Of a DNA stretch of 11,126 bases, positions 1-7,359 are shown one piece after another. The notes beneath the pieces were generated by a model. The model saw nothing but the letters and a program-made list of their open reading frames with translations. It had not been told where the DNA came from and made no database searches. The stretch is from CAYWKS01 sp964458935 (GTDB lineage: Bacteria; Planctomycetota; Phycisphaerae; Phycisphaerales; Zrk34): NCBI GenBank assembly GCA_964458935.1, contig CAYWKS010000050.1, positions 1-11,126 of the forward strand. The letters run 5' to 3'. A program made the translations under genes and the position numbers. The first letter of the stretch is position 1; each line of letters starts with the position of its first letter.

Positions 1-1593
1 CTGGGCGACATCCCGCTCCGCGCCGCGTACACGATGATCAAGGCGATCAGCAAGAAGAAGAAGGACGTCATCGACGCCAACCGCCCGAAGTTCATCGAGG
101 GCGCCAAGGCCAAGGGCGTCGGCGAACGACAGGCCGCCGAGCTGTTCGACCTCATCCTCAAGTTCGCCGGGTACGGGTTCAACAAGAGCCACTCGACCGG
201 CTACGCGATCGTCGCGTACCAGACGGCGTACCTGAAGACGTACTTCCCGGTGCACTACATGGCGGCGCTGCTGACGTATGAGTCGGTGAGCACGGACAAG
301 GTCGTGGAGTACATCGACGAGTGCCGGCGTGTGCGGTTCCCCGACGGCCACGTGGGCATCGACGTCCGCCCGCCGGACATCAACCGCAGCTACACCGACT
401 TCACGGTCGTGTACGACGCCGACGAGCCGCGCGACGCGAACCACGGCCATATCCGGTTCGGGCTTGGCGCGGTCAAGGGGGTGGGTCGCAAGGCGATCGA
501 GGCGATCATCGCCGCGCGTGACGCCGGCGGGCCGTTCCGTTCGTTGTTCGACTTCTGCGAGCGCGTGCCGACCGGGGCGGTGACCAAGGCGTGCATCGAG
601 GCGCTGATCAAGTGCGGGGCGTTCGATGAGCTGCACGGGGTGGACCACCGCGCGGCGATGGTGGCGGGCGTTGAACTGGCCGTCAGCCGCGGCGCCCAGG
701 AGGCCGACCTCCGCAACAGCGACGACTTCCTCTTCGGCGCGGCCGCCGAGCGTGGCGAAGGGCCGCCCGAGCCATCCGAAGACCACGACCCGCCGCTGCC
801 GACCGTGGCGGCGTGGGCCCGCCGCGAGCACCTCGACCACGAGAAGAGCGTGCTCGGGTTCTACGTCAGCTCCCACCCCCTCGACGACCACCGCGACGAG
901 CTGGAGCGGTACGCCACGACGGCGATCGGCAACGTGCGGACCCTCCGCGCCGACGCGGACCTGGTGCTCGGCGGGATCATCACGCGCGTGCGGCCGACGT
1001 ATGTGAAGAACGGCCGCAGCGCCGGGCAGAAGATGGCCATGATCACGCTCGAAGACCGGACCGGATCGATCGACGGCGTGATCTTTTCCGACGGTTACGC
1101 GAAGCACGGCCATCTGGTGCAGCCCGACGCGCTGGTCTTTGTGCGGTGCAAGGTCGATCGCCGCCGCGAGGAGCCGAGCATCCGCGTCGAAGAGGTCATC
1201 CCGATCAACGAGGCGGCGCAGCACCTGACGCAGGGCGTGCGGATCGTGCTCCGCGACCACGACCCCGAGGGCCGGCCGCGCAGATTCAACGGCGAGCTCA
1301 AGAGCCTGCGGAACATGTTCCGCCAGATCCCCGGGCAGGCCCGCGTCTACCTCGAAGTCCACGAGCAGCACCGCGTGGTGACGCTGGAGACCGGCTACCA
1401 CATCTCGCCCGCCGGCGACCTGCCCGAGCGCGTGGGCGTGCTGCTGCACGACCCGCGGTGCTGCGAGCTGATCGGCCCGCCGAAGATCAACGCCGACCAC
1501 GGCACGTGGCGCCACGAAGGCGACGGCCCCGTCGACCGCCTGCAACGCACCACCATGCACGAAGGCGCCTGCGCCAGCATCGACCGGTACTAA
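1..1593 (+). CDS. dnaE: DNA polymerase III subunit alpha, C-terminal part (5' truncated)
   Basis: Catalytic subunit of the replicative DNA polymerase holoenzyme (family C). The reading frame is open from base 1, so the N-terminal PHP domain and most of the palm lie upstream; about 530 codons are visible of a protein usually near 1150-1250 residues. Seen in order: the end of the polymerase fingers region, with the highly conserved GYGFNKSHS block (169-195) followed by the AYQTAYLKTYFP block; a helix-hairpin-helix motif (GLGAVKGVGRKAI, about 463-501); an acidic linker, then a LGFYVSSHPLDDHRDEL block (about 853-903); an OB-fold starting at LVLGGIITRVRP (about 961) and running to about 1210; and a C-terminal tail probably in the tau-binding region. 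The frame ends at TAA 1591-1593. DnaE rather than PolC is indicated by the order HhH then OB near the C-terminus. It is convergent with recJ. Nothing looks broken within the visible part. Confidence 0.96.
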   Translation: MGDIPLRAAYTMIKAISKKKKDVIDANRPKFIEGAKAKGVGERQAAELFDLILKFAGYGFNKSHSTGYAIVAYQTAYLKTYFPVHYMAALLTYESVSTDKVVEYIDECRRVRFPDGHVGIDVRPPDINRSYTDFTVVYDADEPRDANHGHIRFGLGAVKGVGRKAIEAIIAARDAGGPFRSLFDFCERVPTGAVTKACIEALIKCGAFDELHGVDHRAAMVAGVELAVSRGAQEADLRNSDDFLFGAAAERGEGPPEPSEDHDPPLPTVAAWARREHLDHEKSVLGFYVSSHPLDDHRDELERYATTAIGNVRTLRADADLVLGGIITRVRPTYVKNGRSAGQKMAMITLEDRTGSIDGVIFSDGYAKHGHLVQPDALVFVRCKVDRRREEPSIRVEEVIPINEAAQHLTQGVRIVLRDHDPEGRPRRFNGELKSLRNMFRQIPGQARVYLEVHEQHRVVTLETGYHISPAGDLPERVGVLLHDPRCCELIGPPKINADHGTWRHEGDGPVDRLQRTTMHEGACASIDRY

Positions 1594-1652
1594 CCCCACG
1601 GAGCGCCGCGCTTCGTCGCGTTGCGGTGCTCACAACCCCACGGAGCGTCGCG
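1592..1652. repeat. Imperfect 19-bp direct repeat downstream of dnaE
   Basis: AACCCCACGGAGCGCCGCG (1592-1610) recurs at 1634-1652 with one substitution (AACCCCACGGAGCGTCGCG). The first copy overlaps the dnaE stop codon. A second short repeat, GTCGCGTTGCGG, occurs at 1615-1626 and 1683-1694. A third, more diverged CGGAGC...CGCTTCGT...GTCGCG block lies at about 1709-1737. Together they give the dnaE/recJ gap a repeat-family look unlike coding sequence. Function is unknown. Confidence 0.7.
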
Positions 1653-1670
1653 ATCATGCGCCGCTACGCA

Positions 1671-1692
1671 GCGACGCGACTAGTCGCGTTGC
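1671..1692. terminator. Palindrome between convergent dnaE and recJ, possible bidirectional terminator
   Basis: The core ACGCGACTAGTCGCGT (1674-1689) is a perfect 16-bp palindrome. It extends to 22 bp (1671-1692) with a single G-T mismatch that would be a G-U pair in plus-strand RNA. As a hairpin it gives a 9-bp stem with a CTAG loop. Its place between two convergent genes suits a bidirectional terminator, but no T-run follows on either strand. It could equally be a protein-binding site or a dispersed palindromic element. Confidence 0.35.
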
Positions 1693-1762
1693 GGCGACGG
1701 CGACGCAGCGGAGCCGCGGCGCTTCGTGACGCGTCGCGCGACCAACCGCGAGGCCGCGTGCG

Positions 1763-1778
1763 GCGCGCTACGGCGCGC
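1763..1778 (+). other. Short GC hairpin with UACG tetraloop at the recJ 3' end
   Basis: GCGCGC-TACG-GCGCGC forms a 6-bp stem. On the plus-strand RNA it closes a C(UACG)G loop, a member of the very stable UNCG tetraloop class. It overlaps the recJ stop codon (1768-1770 on the other strand) and lies about 170 nt after dnaE, so it could help define the dnaE transcript 3' end. No U-tract follows. Confidence 0.3.
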
Positions 1779-3531
1779 GCTGAATCGCCAGGTCGACGAC
1801 CTCCACCTCCGGACGGCGGCGGCCGTTCCACTCGTTGATCTGCGGCCGGGCGACGATGTCGAGGGTCTGGCCCTCGGCGATGCGCTCGGCGTAGGGCCCC
1901 ATCCGCCAGGCGATGCCCCGCACCGTCGCGCCGCCGGATTCGAAGACCAACTGAAGATGGGCCGCGTCGCGGCCGACCGGCCGGGGCGGCTGCGCCAACC
2001 GCACGCCCGGGATGAGCACCAGCGGCTGCTCGTTGCCCCGGCCGAACGGCGCCAATCGGTCCATCGCCTCGATCAAGTCCACGGTCAACTGCTCCAGCGC
2101 GACCGCGGCGTCGACCTCGAGCGCCGTCGCCAGGTCGTCGGCGGTGAGCCGCGCGTTGACGTAGTCGACCAGCGCTTCGCGGAAGACTTCGACGGAGGCG
2201 GCGGGGAGGGTGCACCCGGCGGCCATCGCGTGCCCGCCGTAGGTGTCCAGGTGCTCGGCGCACGCGGTGAACGCCTCGTGGATGTTCAGCGCGTCGATCG
2301 ACCGGGCCGAGCCCTGCGCCCGGCCATCGGCGGTGTTGAGCAGGACGACGGGCCGGCCGAACTTCTCGACGAGCCGCGAGCAGACGATCCCGACCACGCC
2401 CGGGTGCCACGACGCGTCGCCGAGCACGATCGCGCGGCGGTCGTCGGCGTCATCGCCCCGCGCGGCGATCAACTCCGAAGCCTGCTGGAAGATGGCGCGC
2501 TCGGTGTTGCGGCGCTGGTCGTTGGCGCTGTTGAGCTGGGCGGCGAGGGCGCGGGCCTGCTCGCCCGTCGCGTCGGTGAGCAGGCGGCACGCCTCGATCG
2601 CGTGGCCCATCCGCCCGCAGGCGTTGAGGCGGGGCCCGAGCACGAACCCCACGTGGTACGCGTCGATCTTCTCGTCGCGCAGCCGCGACGCGTCGATCAG
2701 CGCGTTGAGCCCCTCGAACCGCGTCCGCTTGATCTGGCCCAGGCCGAATCGCACCAGCGTGCGGTTCTCGCCGACCAGCGGCACGACGTCGGCGACCGTG
2801 CCCAGCGCCGCCAGCGACAGCAGGTCGACCAGCAGCGCGCGGAACGTCTCGCTGACGCGTTCGGACCCGCAGAACTCGCGGGCGATCTGCCAGGCGAGCT
2901 TGCACGCCACGCCCGCCCCGCACAAGTCGCCGAACGGGTACGCCCCGTCATCCAGACGCGGGTGGACCATCGTGTGCACGTCCGGCAACTGCGCGCCGAA
3001 CTCGTGGTGGTCGGTGATGATCAGGTCGACGCCGCGGTCGCGCGCGACGCGGGCGGGCTCGACGGCGGTGACGCCGCAGTCCACGCTCACGATCAGCTCC
3101 GCGCCGTGGTCGATGATGTTGGCCAGGGCCTCGCCGTTCAGGCCATACCCCTCGTCGATGCGGTGGGGGATGTAACGCTGGACGTCGGCGTTGGGATCGG
3201 CGGCGCGGAGGATGTGATAGAGGATGGCGATGCCGGTGACGCCGTCGACGTCGTAGTCGCCGTAGAGGCAGATGCGTTGGCCGTGGCGGAGCGCGTGGAC
3301 GATGCGTTGGGCGGCGCGGGTGCACCCGGGCAGCAGCGCCGGGTCGTGGAGGTGCTGGAGGCTGGGGCGGAGGAAGCGTTCGGCGGCGTGGCGGTCGGCC
3401 AGGCCGCGCTGCGCGAGCAGCAGCCCCACCAGCCGGGGCAGGCCGAGCTGATCGGCCAGGGCCTGCGCCGCGGCCTCGGTGGCCGGCTCGGGCTCACGTC
3501 GTCGCCATCGTCGCCTCACGCCGCGCTGCAT
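1768..3531 (-). CDS. recJ: Single-stranded-DNA-specific exonuclease RecJ
   Basis: 5'-to-3' single-strand DNA exonuclease acting in RecF-pathway recombination, mismatch repair and base-excision repair; 587 residues, normal for the family. The DHH phosphoesterase domain shows its metal-binding motifs: GDYDVDG (residues 91-97), SVDCGV (149-154), ITDHHE (172-177), then a GAGVACKLAW block (205-214) and GTVADVVPL (244-252). The C-terminal part has the DHHA1 domain, with DASWHPGVVGIVCSRL (372-387) and GGHAMAAG (432-439), followed by an OB-fold-like region to the end. The start at 3531 (ATG) fits the usual N-terminus, where a short arginine-rich lead precedes the LADQLGL...RG helix region. A GTG at 3519 is an alternative. 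No clear Shine-Dalgarno precedes either start. It lies 34 bp behind the K+ channel gene on the same strand, so co-transcription is likely and translation may depend on it. Fully intact. Confidence 0.96.
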   Translation of the reverse strand: MQRGVRRRWRRREPEPATEAAAQALADQLGLPRLVGLLLAQRGLADRHAAERFLRPSLQHLHDPALLPGCTRAAQRIVHALRHGQRICLYGDYDVDGVTGIAILYHILRAADPNADVQRYIPHRIDEGYGLNGEALANIIDHGAELIVSVDCGVTAVEPARVARDRGVDLIITDHHEFGAQLPDVHTMVHPRLDDGAYPFGDLCGAGVACKLAWQIAREFCGSERVSETFRALLVDLLSLAALGTVADVVPLVGENRTLVRFGLGQIKRTRFEGLNALIDASRLRDEKIDAYHVGFVLGPRLNACGRMGHAIEACRLLTDATGEQARALAAQLNSANDQRRNTERAIFQQASELIAARGDDADDRRAIVLGDASWHPGVVGIVCSRLVEKFGRPVVLLNTADGRAQGSARSIDALNIHEAFTACAEHLDTYGGHAMAAGCTLPAASVEVFREALVDYVNARLTADDLATALEVDAAVALEQLTVDLIEAMDRLAPFGRGNEQPLVLIPGVRLAQPPRPVGRDAAHLQLVFESGGATVRGIAWRMGPYAERIAEGQTLDIVARPQINEWNGRRRPEVEVVDLAIQRAP

Positions 3532-3565
3532 CCGGGCATGATAACGCGCCGGCCCGTCGGGGCGT

Positions 3566-5272
3566 TCACCCGGTGCGGCCGGGCGCGGCGAACGTTTCGA
3601 GGAAGGTCTGCTGCGCCGCGTCGGTGCCGATCAGCACGATGTCCGCGTCGGCGGCCAACGGCTCGAAGGGGTCGGGCGTGACGCGGGTGCCCCCCGGGGT
3701 CCGCAGGGCCACGACGTTGCACCCGGTCCGCTCGCGGACCCGGGCGTCGGCGATGCTGTGGCCGGCCATCGACTCGGGCATGCGAAGCCGGAAGATGTCC
3801 AGGCCTTCGGCCACCATCAGCACCGACCCGCGCTTGAGGTAGTTCATCGCGGCGCCGGCGCCCATCGAGGCGTAGCTCAGCACCGAGTCGGCGCCGGCGC
3901 GGTGCAGCGTCGCCACCGCGTTCTCCGCGGTGGCGCGGGCGAGGATCTGGATGTCCGATCGCAGACGCCGCGCGTAGATCGTCAGGTACACGTTCAGCTC
4001 GTCGTCGTGCGTGGTGATGATGACCGTCGAGGCGTCGCGGATCCCCGCGGCTTCGAGCACGGCCAGGTCCGCGGCGCTGCCCACGACGTACTTGTCCGGG
4101 TCGCGGACCTTCGCGGGGTCGCGCTCGACGATGCGGTAGTCCAGCCCCTGCCGGGTCAGGGCGGCGGCGGTGGCGCGGCCGACCCGGCCCCCGCCGATGA
4201 TCACCACGTGACCCGAAGAGACGTTGTAGATCGCAAACATCTCGTCGTAGTTCGTCAGGTTCTCCAGCGTGCCGACCATCACCAACACGGTGTTGTTGTG
4301 GATGACGGTGTCGGCGGTGGCGGGCTCGAAGCGGCCTCGCTCCCACACCCCGACCACGGTCACCCCCAACTGCTCGCGGAGCTTGGCGTCGCGGAGGGTG
4401 TGCCCGACCATCGGCGTGCGGTGCGCGTTGGCCTCGGCGATGTGCAGCCCGTCGAACTGGCCGATGACGTGGCTCATCGCGTCGCCGCCCAGCGTCCGCC
4501 GCGCGAAAGACTGGCCGATCATCTGCTCCAGCCGCAGCACGTAGCTGCTGCCGGCCAGCTCGAGGATGTCCACCGACGCCTCGTCGACGGCGGTCGTGAT
4601 GATCGGGACCTGGTCGGAGACCTCCTGCACGGTGAAGGCGGCGGTGGTGTTGGCCACGTCGGTGGCGGTGCAGGCGACCAGGGCGGCACGCTCCACGCCC
4701 AGCCGCCGCCACGCCTGCGGGTCGTCGGGCGCGGCGAGGACCACGCGGAGGCCCTGGTCGTGCAGCCGCAGCGCCTCGTCGAGCTGCCCGACCAGCAGCG
4801 CATAGGGATGGCCGTACTGCTCGAGGCGTCGGATCAGCGCCGCGGTGACCGCGTCGTGGTGGGTCAGCAGCACGTGGTCGCGCGTATCCTGGGGCAACTG
4901 CCGGGGGGCGCGGGCCGCGGCCTGCGCCGCCATCCACGGCTGGTAGAAGAACTCGATGAACGTGAACGGCAGCAGCACGAGCATGAACAGCGTGCCCGAC
5001 AGGAGCACCACGATCGAGTACAGCCGACCCAGGTCCGTGTGGAACGTGATGTCCCCGAACCCCAGCGTGGACATGACCGTCAGCGTCCAGTAGAAGCCGG
5101 TGATCCAACTGTGGGTCTGGCCCTCGGCGAGCATGAGCAGGTGGAACAGCACCGTGTAGGCGACGACCATCCCGACGAACACGAGCGTGAACCGCTGCAG
5201 CACGCGCAGGTTCCGCCGGCCATGGGGGCTGCGCATCACGGTGGCGATCTCGGCGCTGAAGGACTTGAGCAT
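3566..5272 (-). CDS. Two-TM potassium channel with tandem RCK (TrkA-type) domains
   Basis: Predicted inner-membrane K+ channel subunit gated by cytosolic nucleotide or ion binding; 568 residues. TM1 is about residues 27-49, a pore helix and selectivity filter STLGFGD sit at 68-74, and TM2 is about 84-110. Two regulator-of-K+-conductance units follow. The first TrkA_N-like domain (about 131-255) has THHDAV where the Rossmann glycine loop should be, so it probably does not bind a dinucleotide in the usual way; a TrkA_C-like segment follows (about 270-335). The second TrkA_N domain (about 354-475) has a classical IIGGGRVG loop (358-365) and an acidic residue after the second strand (E383). It ends in a second TrkA_C (about 488-560). 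Tandem RCKs in one chain recall BK channels and the bacterial GsuK type. AGGAG (5285-5289) lies 12 nt before the ATG and supports the start. The 97-bp gap to truD could hold a promoter, but none is convincing. The ligand is not predictable. Confidence 0.9.
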   Translation of the reverse strand: MLKSFSAEIATVMRSPHGRRNLRVLQRFTLVFVGMVVAYTVLFHLLMLAEGQTHSWITGFYWTLTVMSTLGFGDITFHTDLGRLYSIVVLLSGTLFMLVLLPFTFIEFFYQPWMAAQAAARAPRQLPQDTRDHVLLTHHDAVTAALIRRLEQYGHPYALLVGQLDEALRLHDQGLRVVLAAPDDPQAWRRLGVERAALVACTATDVANTTAAFTVQEVSDQVPIITTAVDEASVDILELAGSSYVLRLEQMIGQSFARRTLGGDAMSHVIGQFDGLHIAEANAHRTPMVGHTLRDAKLREQLGVTVVGVWERGRFEPATADTVIHNNTVLVMVGTLENLTNYDEMFAIYNVSSGHVVIIGGGRVGRATAAALTRQGLDYRIVERDPAKVRDPDKYVVGSAADLAVLEAAGIRDASTVIITTHDDELNVYLTIYARRLRSDIQILARATAENAVATLHRAGADSVLSYASMGAGAAMNYLKRGSVLMVAEGLDIFRLRMPESMAGHSIADARVRERTGCNVVALRTPGGTRVTPDPFEPLAADADIVLIGTDAAQQTFLETFAAPGRTG

Positions 5273-5369
5273 GGCCGGCGGCGGCTCCTGGGCGGGGACG
5301 GACGATCACTTGTCGGTATAGATCGACGAACCCGCGGCCGCGGCTGCAAGATGGGGGCGGCGAACGGGC

Positions 5370-6623
5370 CTACGCCTTCATGAGTTCGCGCATGACGGTG
5401 GTGGCGAAGCAGCCGCGCGGGAGCATGAACTGGACCTGGATGTAGGGCCCGTGCTCGTCGGCGCCGGCGCTGGTGCGGACATCCTGCAGCAGCATGCGCA
5501 GGGCGCGGCGGTTGCCGTCGGGCTGGTACTCGCCGCCGTAGAAGTGCGATTCGTCCAGGCCCGACTCGTGAAGCGCCTGGCGCTCCCACTGCTCGACGTC
5601 GCCCTTGGCGCGGCGCATCCGCCGACCCCAGACCGGGCCGGTGGGCGAGACCTCGCCGGCGTCATAGCGCCGCTGCATGGCGGGGGCATCGGTCACCGGC
5701 TCGAAATCGCGGGTTTCGTGGAAGAACGCGACGTCGCCGTCCAGCATCGTCCCGAAAAGCCCGTCGCGAAGCCGCTGGTCCACCAGCCGATTGAACACCG
5801 CGCTCTGAAACGCCGAGACCAGCAGGAACCGCTGCGTGGCGTCGATGCCGTGGACGGCGTCGGCCGGCGGCGCCCCCCGCGACAGCGGGCCGATCGCCTG
5901 TCGCTCGAATCGGTGGACGGTCGGCCAGGTGTTCAGCGCCTCGACGTAGTCGCCGCGCTCGTAGGCCTGCCGCGCGGCGCGGGACGGCGGCGAATCCGCT
6001 TCGCGCGGCCCGCCGAGCATCATGTCCAGGAATTCCTGCCAGCGATCCTGCAGCAACAGCCGGCCCAGCTCGTGGTTCTCCAGCCGGTAGCCGAACCGCT
6101 GCTCGCCGTAAAAATTGGGCACTCCCTCGCGCTCGAGCCGGTCCATGATGTGCCGGGCGTGGATGACCTTCGCCGCGTCGACCTCGCGCACCTTGATGAC
6201 GAAGCGGTTGCCGGCGAGGTCGCCGCGCTGGAGTTTGTGGCGGTGGCGATCGACGTGGAGGATGCGGATGTACTGGTCGTCGAACGCGGCGGCCCGGTCG
6301 GGGTCGGCGTTCTCGATGGTAATCGCCTGGCAGGTGATCGCGTGCTTGTCCTTGAGGCCGGCGAACCCGATCTGCTGGCGGGAGATGCCGAAATGCTGGC
6401 TGAGGATGCGGGTGATGTCGGTGGTGAGCCGGCGGCGCTTCTCGACGAGCAGGTAGAGGTGCGGGCCCTCGCCGGTCGGCTCAAACAGGGGCACTTCCTC
6501 GACGCGGAAGTCCTCGGGCCGACACTTGAGCCGGCCGCCGATTCCCGGCTGCTCATCCGTCAGATAGCGCAGGCGGGCCGGATCGACCGCATGCTGAAGC
6601 GTCGGGCTCTCATCCATCTGCAC
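5370..6623 (-). CDS. truD: tRNA pseudouridine(13) synthase TruD
   Basis: Isomerises uridine 13 of tRNA to pseudouridine in the cytoplasm. It is 417 residues, somewhat longer than the E. coli enzyme (about 350). Seen: GFAGLKDKHAIT (86-97) with the catalytic aspartate D92; VPNFYGEQRFG (168-178); the TRUD insertion-domain region with LLVSAFQSAVFNRL (267-280) and SPTGPVWGRRM (326-336); and the C-terminal LPRGCFATTVMRELMK signature (401-416). Start: a stop codon (6624-6626) lies directly before the GTG at 6621-6623, so this GTG is the earliest start. ATG at 6617 is the other choice and is better spaced from a weak GTGAG. A poor promoter-like pair (TGGTCA, 18 nt, TACACT on the minus strand, 6676-6705) lies upstream. 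The usual E. coli neighbours surE and pcm are absent. Intact. Confidence 0.96.
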   Translation of the reverse strand: MQMDESPTLQHAVDPARLRYLTDEQPGIGGRLKCRPEDFRVEEVPLFEPTGEGPHLYLLVEKRRRLTTDITRILSQHFGISRQQIGFAGLKDKHAITCQAITIENADPDRAAAFDDQYIRILHVDRHRHKLQRGDLAGNRFVIKVREVDAAKVIHARHIMDRLEREGVPNFYGEQRFGYRLENHELGRLLLQDRWQEFLDMMLGGPREADSPPSRAARQAYERGDYVEALNTWPTVHRFERQAIGPLSRGAPPADAVHGIDATQRFLLVSAFQSAVFNRLVDQRLRDGLFGTMLDGDVAFFHETRDFEPVTDAPAMQRRYDAGEVSPTGPVWGRRMRRAKGDVEQWERQALHESGLDESHFYGGEYQPDGNRRALRMLLQDVRTSAGADEHGPYIQVQFMLPRGCFATTVMRELMKA

Positions 6624-6761
6624 TCACTTCGGCCATCCCCGGTACTGGGTCCAGTTCAGCATCCATGCAAAGCCAAGTGTAGCAGGGACAAGGGCCCGCT
6701 GACCAGCCCAAGCCACCGGCCGCCGCGCCGGGCGGGCCCGCCCCGACCGTGGAGAGCCGCC

Positions 6762-7124
6762 TCAAGCCCCCGGGGCCGCGAGCGCCGACGGGCTCACCGC
6801 GCCCGCTTCCGAGGGGAACCGCAGGCGCGAGCGGCTGGGCCGCGACGCATCCACCGGCACGTACAGGACCGAGTCGTACTCGCCGGCCTCGTTGCGCTCC
6901 ACGCCATAAGACGCATAGTCGGTCAGCCACTGGCCGTCAGCGAAGTAGCGGAACCGGTAGACGCCCGGCTGCAACGCCAGCGACGTCTCCCACAGGCCCT
7001 CAGGATTGCGGTGCATCTGGATGGTCGTCTGCGACCACCCGTTGAAATCGCCCACGAGATACACCCGCCTTGCCCGGGGACGGATCAGCTTGAATACCCA
7101 CAAACCCTGTTTCTGTTCAACCAT
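6762..7124 (-). CDS. Small stand-alone glycogen-binding (CBM48/AMPK-type) domain protein
   Basis: 120-residue soluble protein consisting almost entirely of an early-set beta-sandwich of the CBM48/AMPK glycogen-binding type. Seen: VYLVGDFNGW (21-30), the hallmark strand-turn with its ligand-contact tryptophan; a second tryptophan W45 in NPEGLWETSL; GVYRFRYFADGQWLTD (54-69), the typical strand pair ending in a DG turn; then a Gly/Asp strand to YVPV (88-91). A low-complexity Ser/Ala/Pro tail of about 28 residues follows. No catalytic domain and no signal peptide are visible. Known members of this superfamily are usually attached to glycogen branching or debranching enzymes or to AMPK beta subunits, but free single-domain copies exist. 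The start is set by GGGAGG 7 nt upstream of ATG 7122-7124; a GTG at 7142 would lie upstream of that site. Role inferred: binding of glycogen or another alpha-glucan, or a scaffold. The target is unknown. Confidence 0.82.
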   Translation of the reverse strand: MVEQKQGLWVFKLIRPRARRVYLVGDFNGWSQTTIQMHRNPEGLWETSLALQPGVYRFRYFADGQWLTDYASYGVERNEAGEYDSVLYVPVDASRPSRSRLRFPSEAGAVSPSALAAPGA

Positions 7125-7359
7125 GGCGTAACCTCCCTGCACAGCGATGGCAGCGGCGACAGTTCATTCATCTTTCCCCGGTTCCTGATGTGACCCCGGG
7201 TCCCCCTGGCAATGTCGGAGGGTGAGTCACTGGTCGGTCTGTCAACTGTTCTTTGTACAGCGCAGGCGGATCGAGGTTCAACCCAAATCCGTTTCCCGAC
7301 GTGATCTTGCGCATTATCTTCATGATAATGGAGTTGTTACAGGTGATAATAACTTGCCA
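7125..7359. other. Intergenic region with AT-rich inverted repeat
   Basis: 235 bp between the thiamine-binding gene and the CBM48 gene, noticeably richer in A/T than its surroundings at 7300-7360. It contains CATTATC-N5-GATAATG (7312-7330), a perfect 7-bp inverted repeat, and a further TGATAAT at 7344-7350, 21 bp from the TGATAAT inside the repeat (7323-7329). On the minus strand a perfect TTGACA (rc at 7239-7244) lies upstream of the CBM48 gene, but no acceptable -10 follows at the right distance. No coding potential is recognisable. Confidence 0.5.
7132..7137 (-). promoter_or_regulatory. Ribosome binding site of the CBM48 gene
   Basis: Minus-strand GGGAGG, 7 nt before the ATG at 7122-7124. 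It fixes that ATG as the start and rejects the in-frame GTG at 7140-7142, which would place the site inside the coding region. Confidence 0.8.

Noticed and set aside
1726..3681. 651-codon plus-strand open frame opposite recJ
   Set aside because: It is antisense to a gene with all RecJ motifs, has low-complexity Arg/Val/Asp/Gly-rich composition typical of GC-rich shadow frames, and matches no family. The same applies to long frames opposite the channel (3758-5383 +), truD (5451-7193 +) and hppA (9467-10861 -), and to the 597-codon minus frame (3516-5309) overlapping the channel gene.
6730..6743. Perfect 14-bp GC palindrome (GGGCGGGCCCGCCC) between the CBM48 gene and truD, considered as terminator
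   Set aside because: It has no loop of usable size and no T-run on the minus strand. Pure GC palindromes of this kind arise easily at this base composition. CCGCGGCCGCGG at 5332-5343 was dismissed for the same reason.
7125..7142. GTG start six codons upstream of the CBM48 gene
   Set aside because: The strong GGGAGG site lies within this stretch and points to the ATG at 7122-7124.
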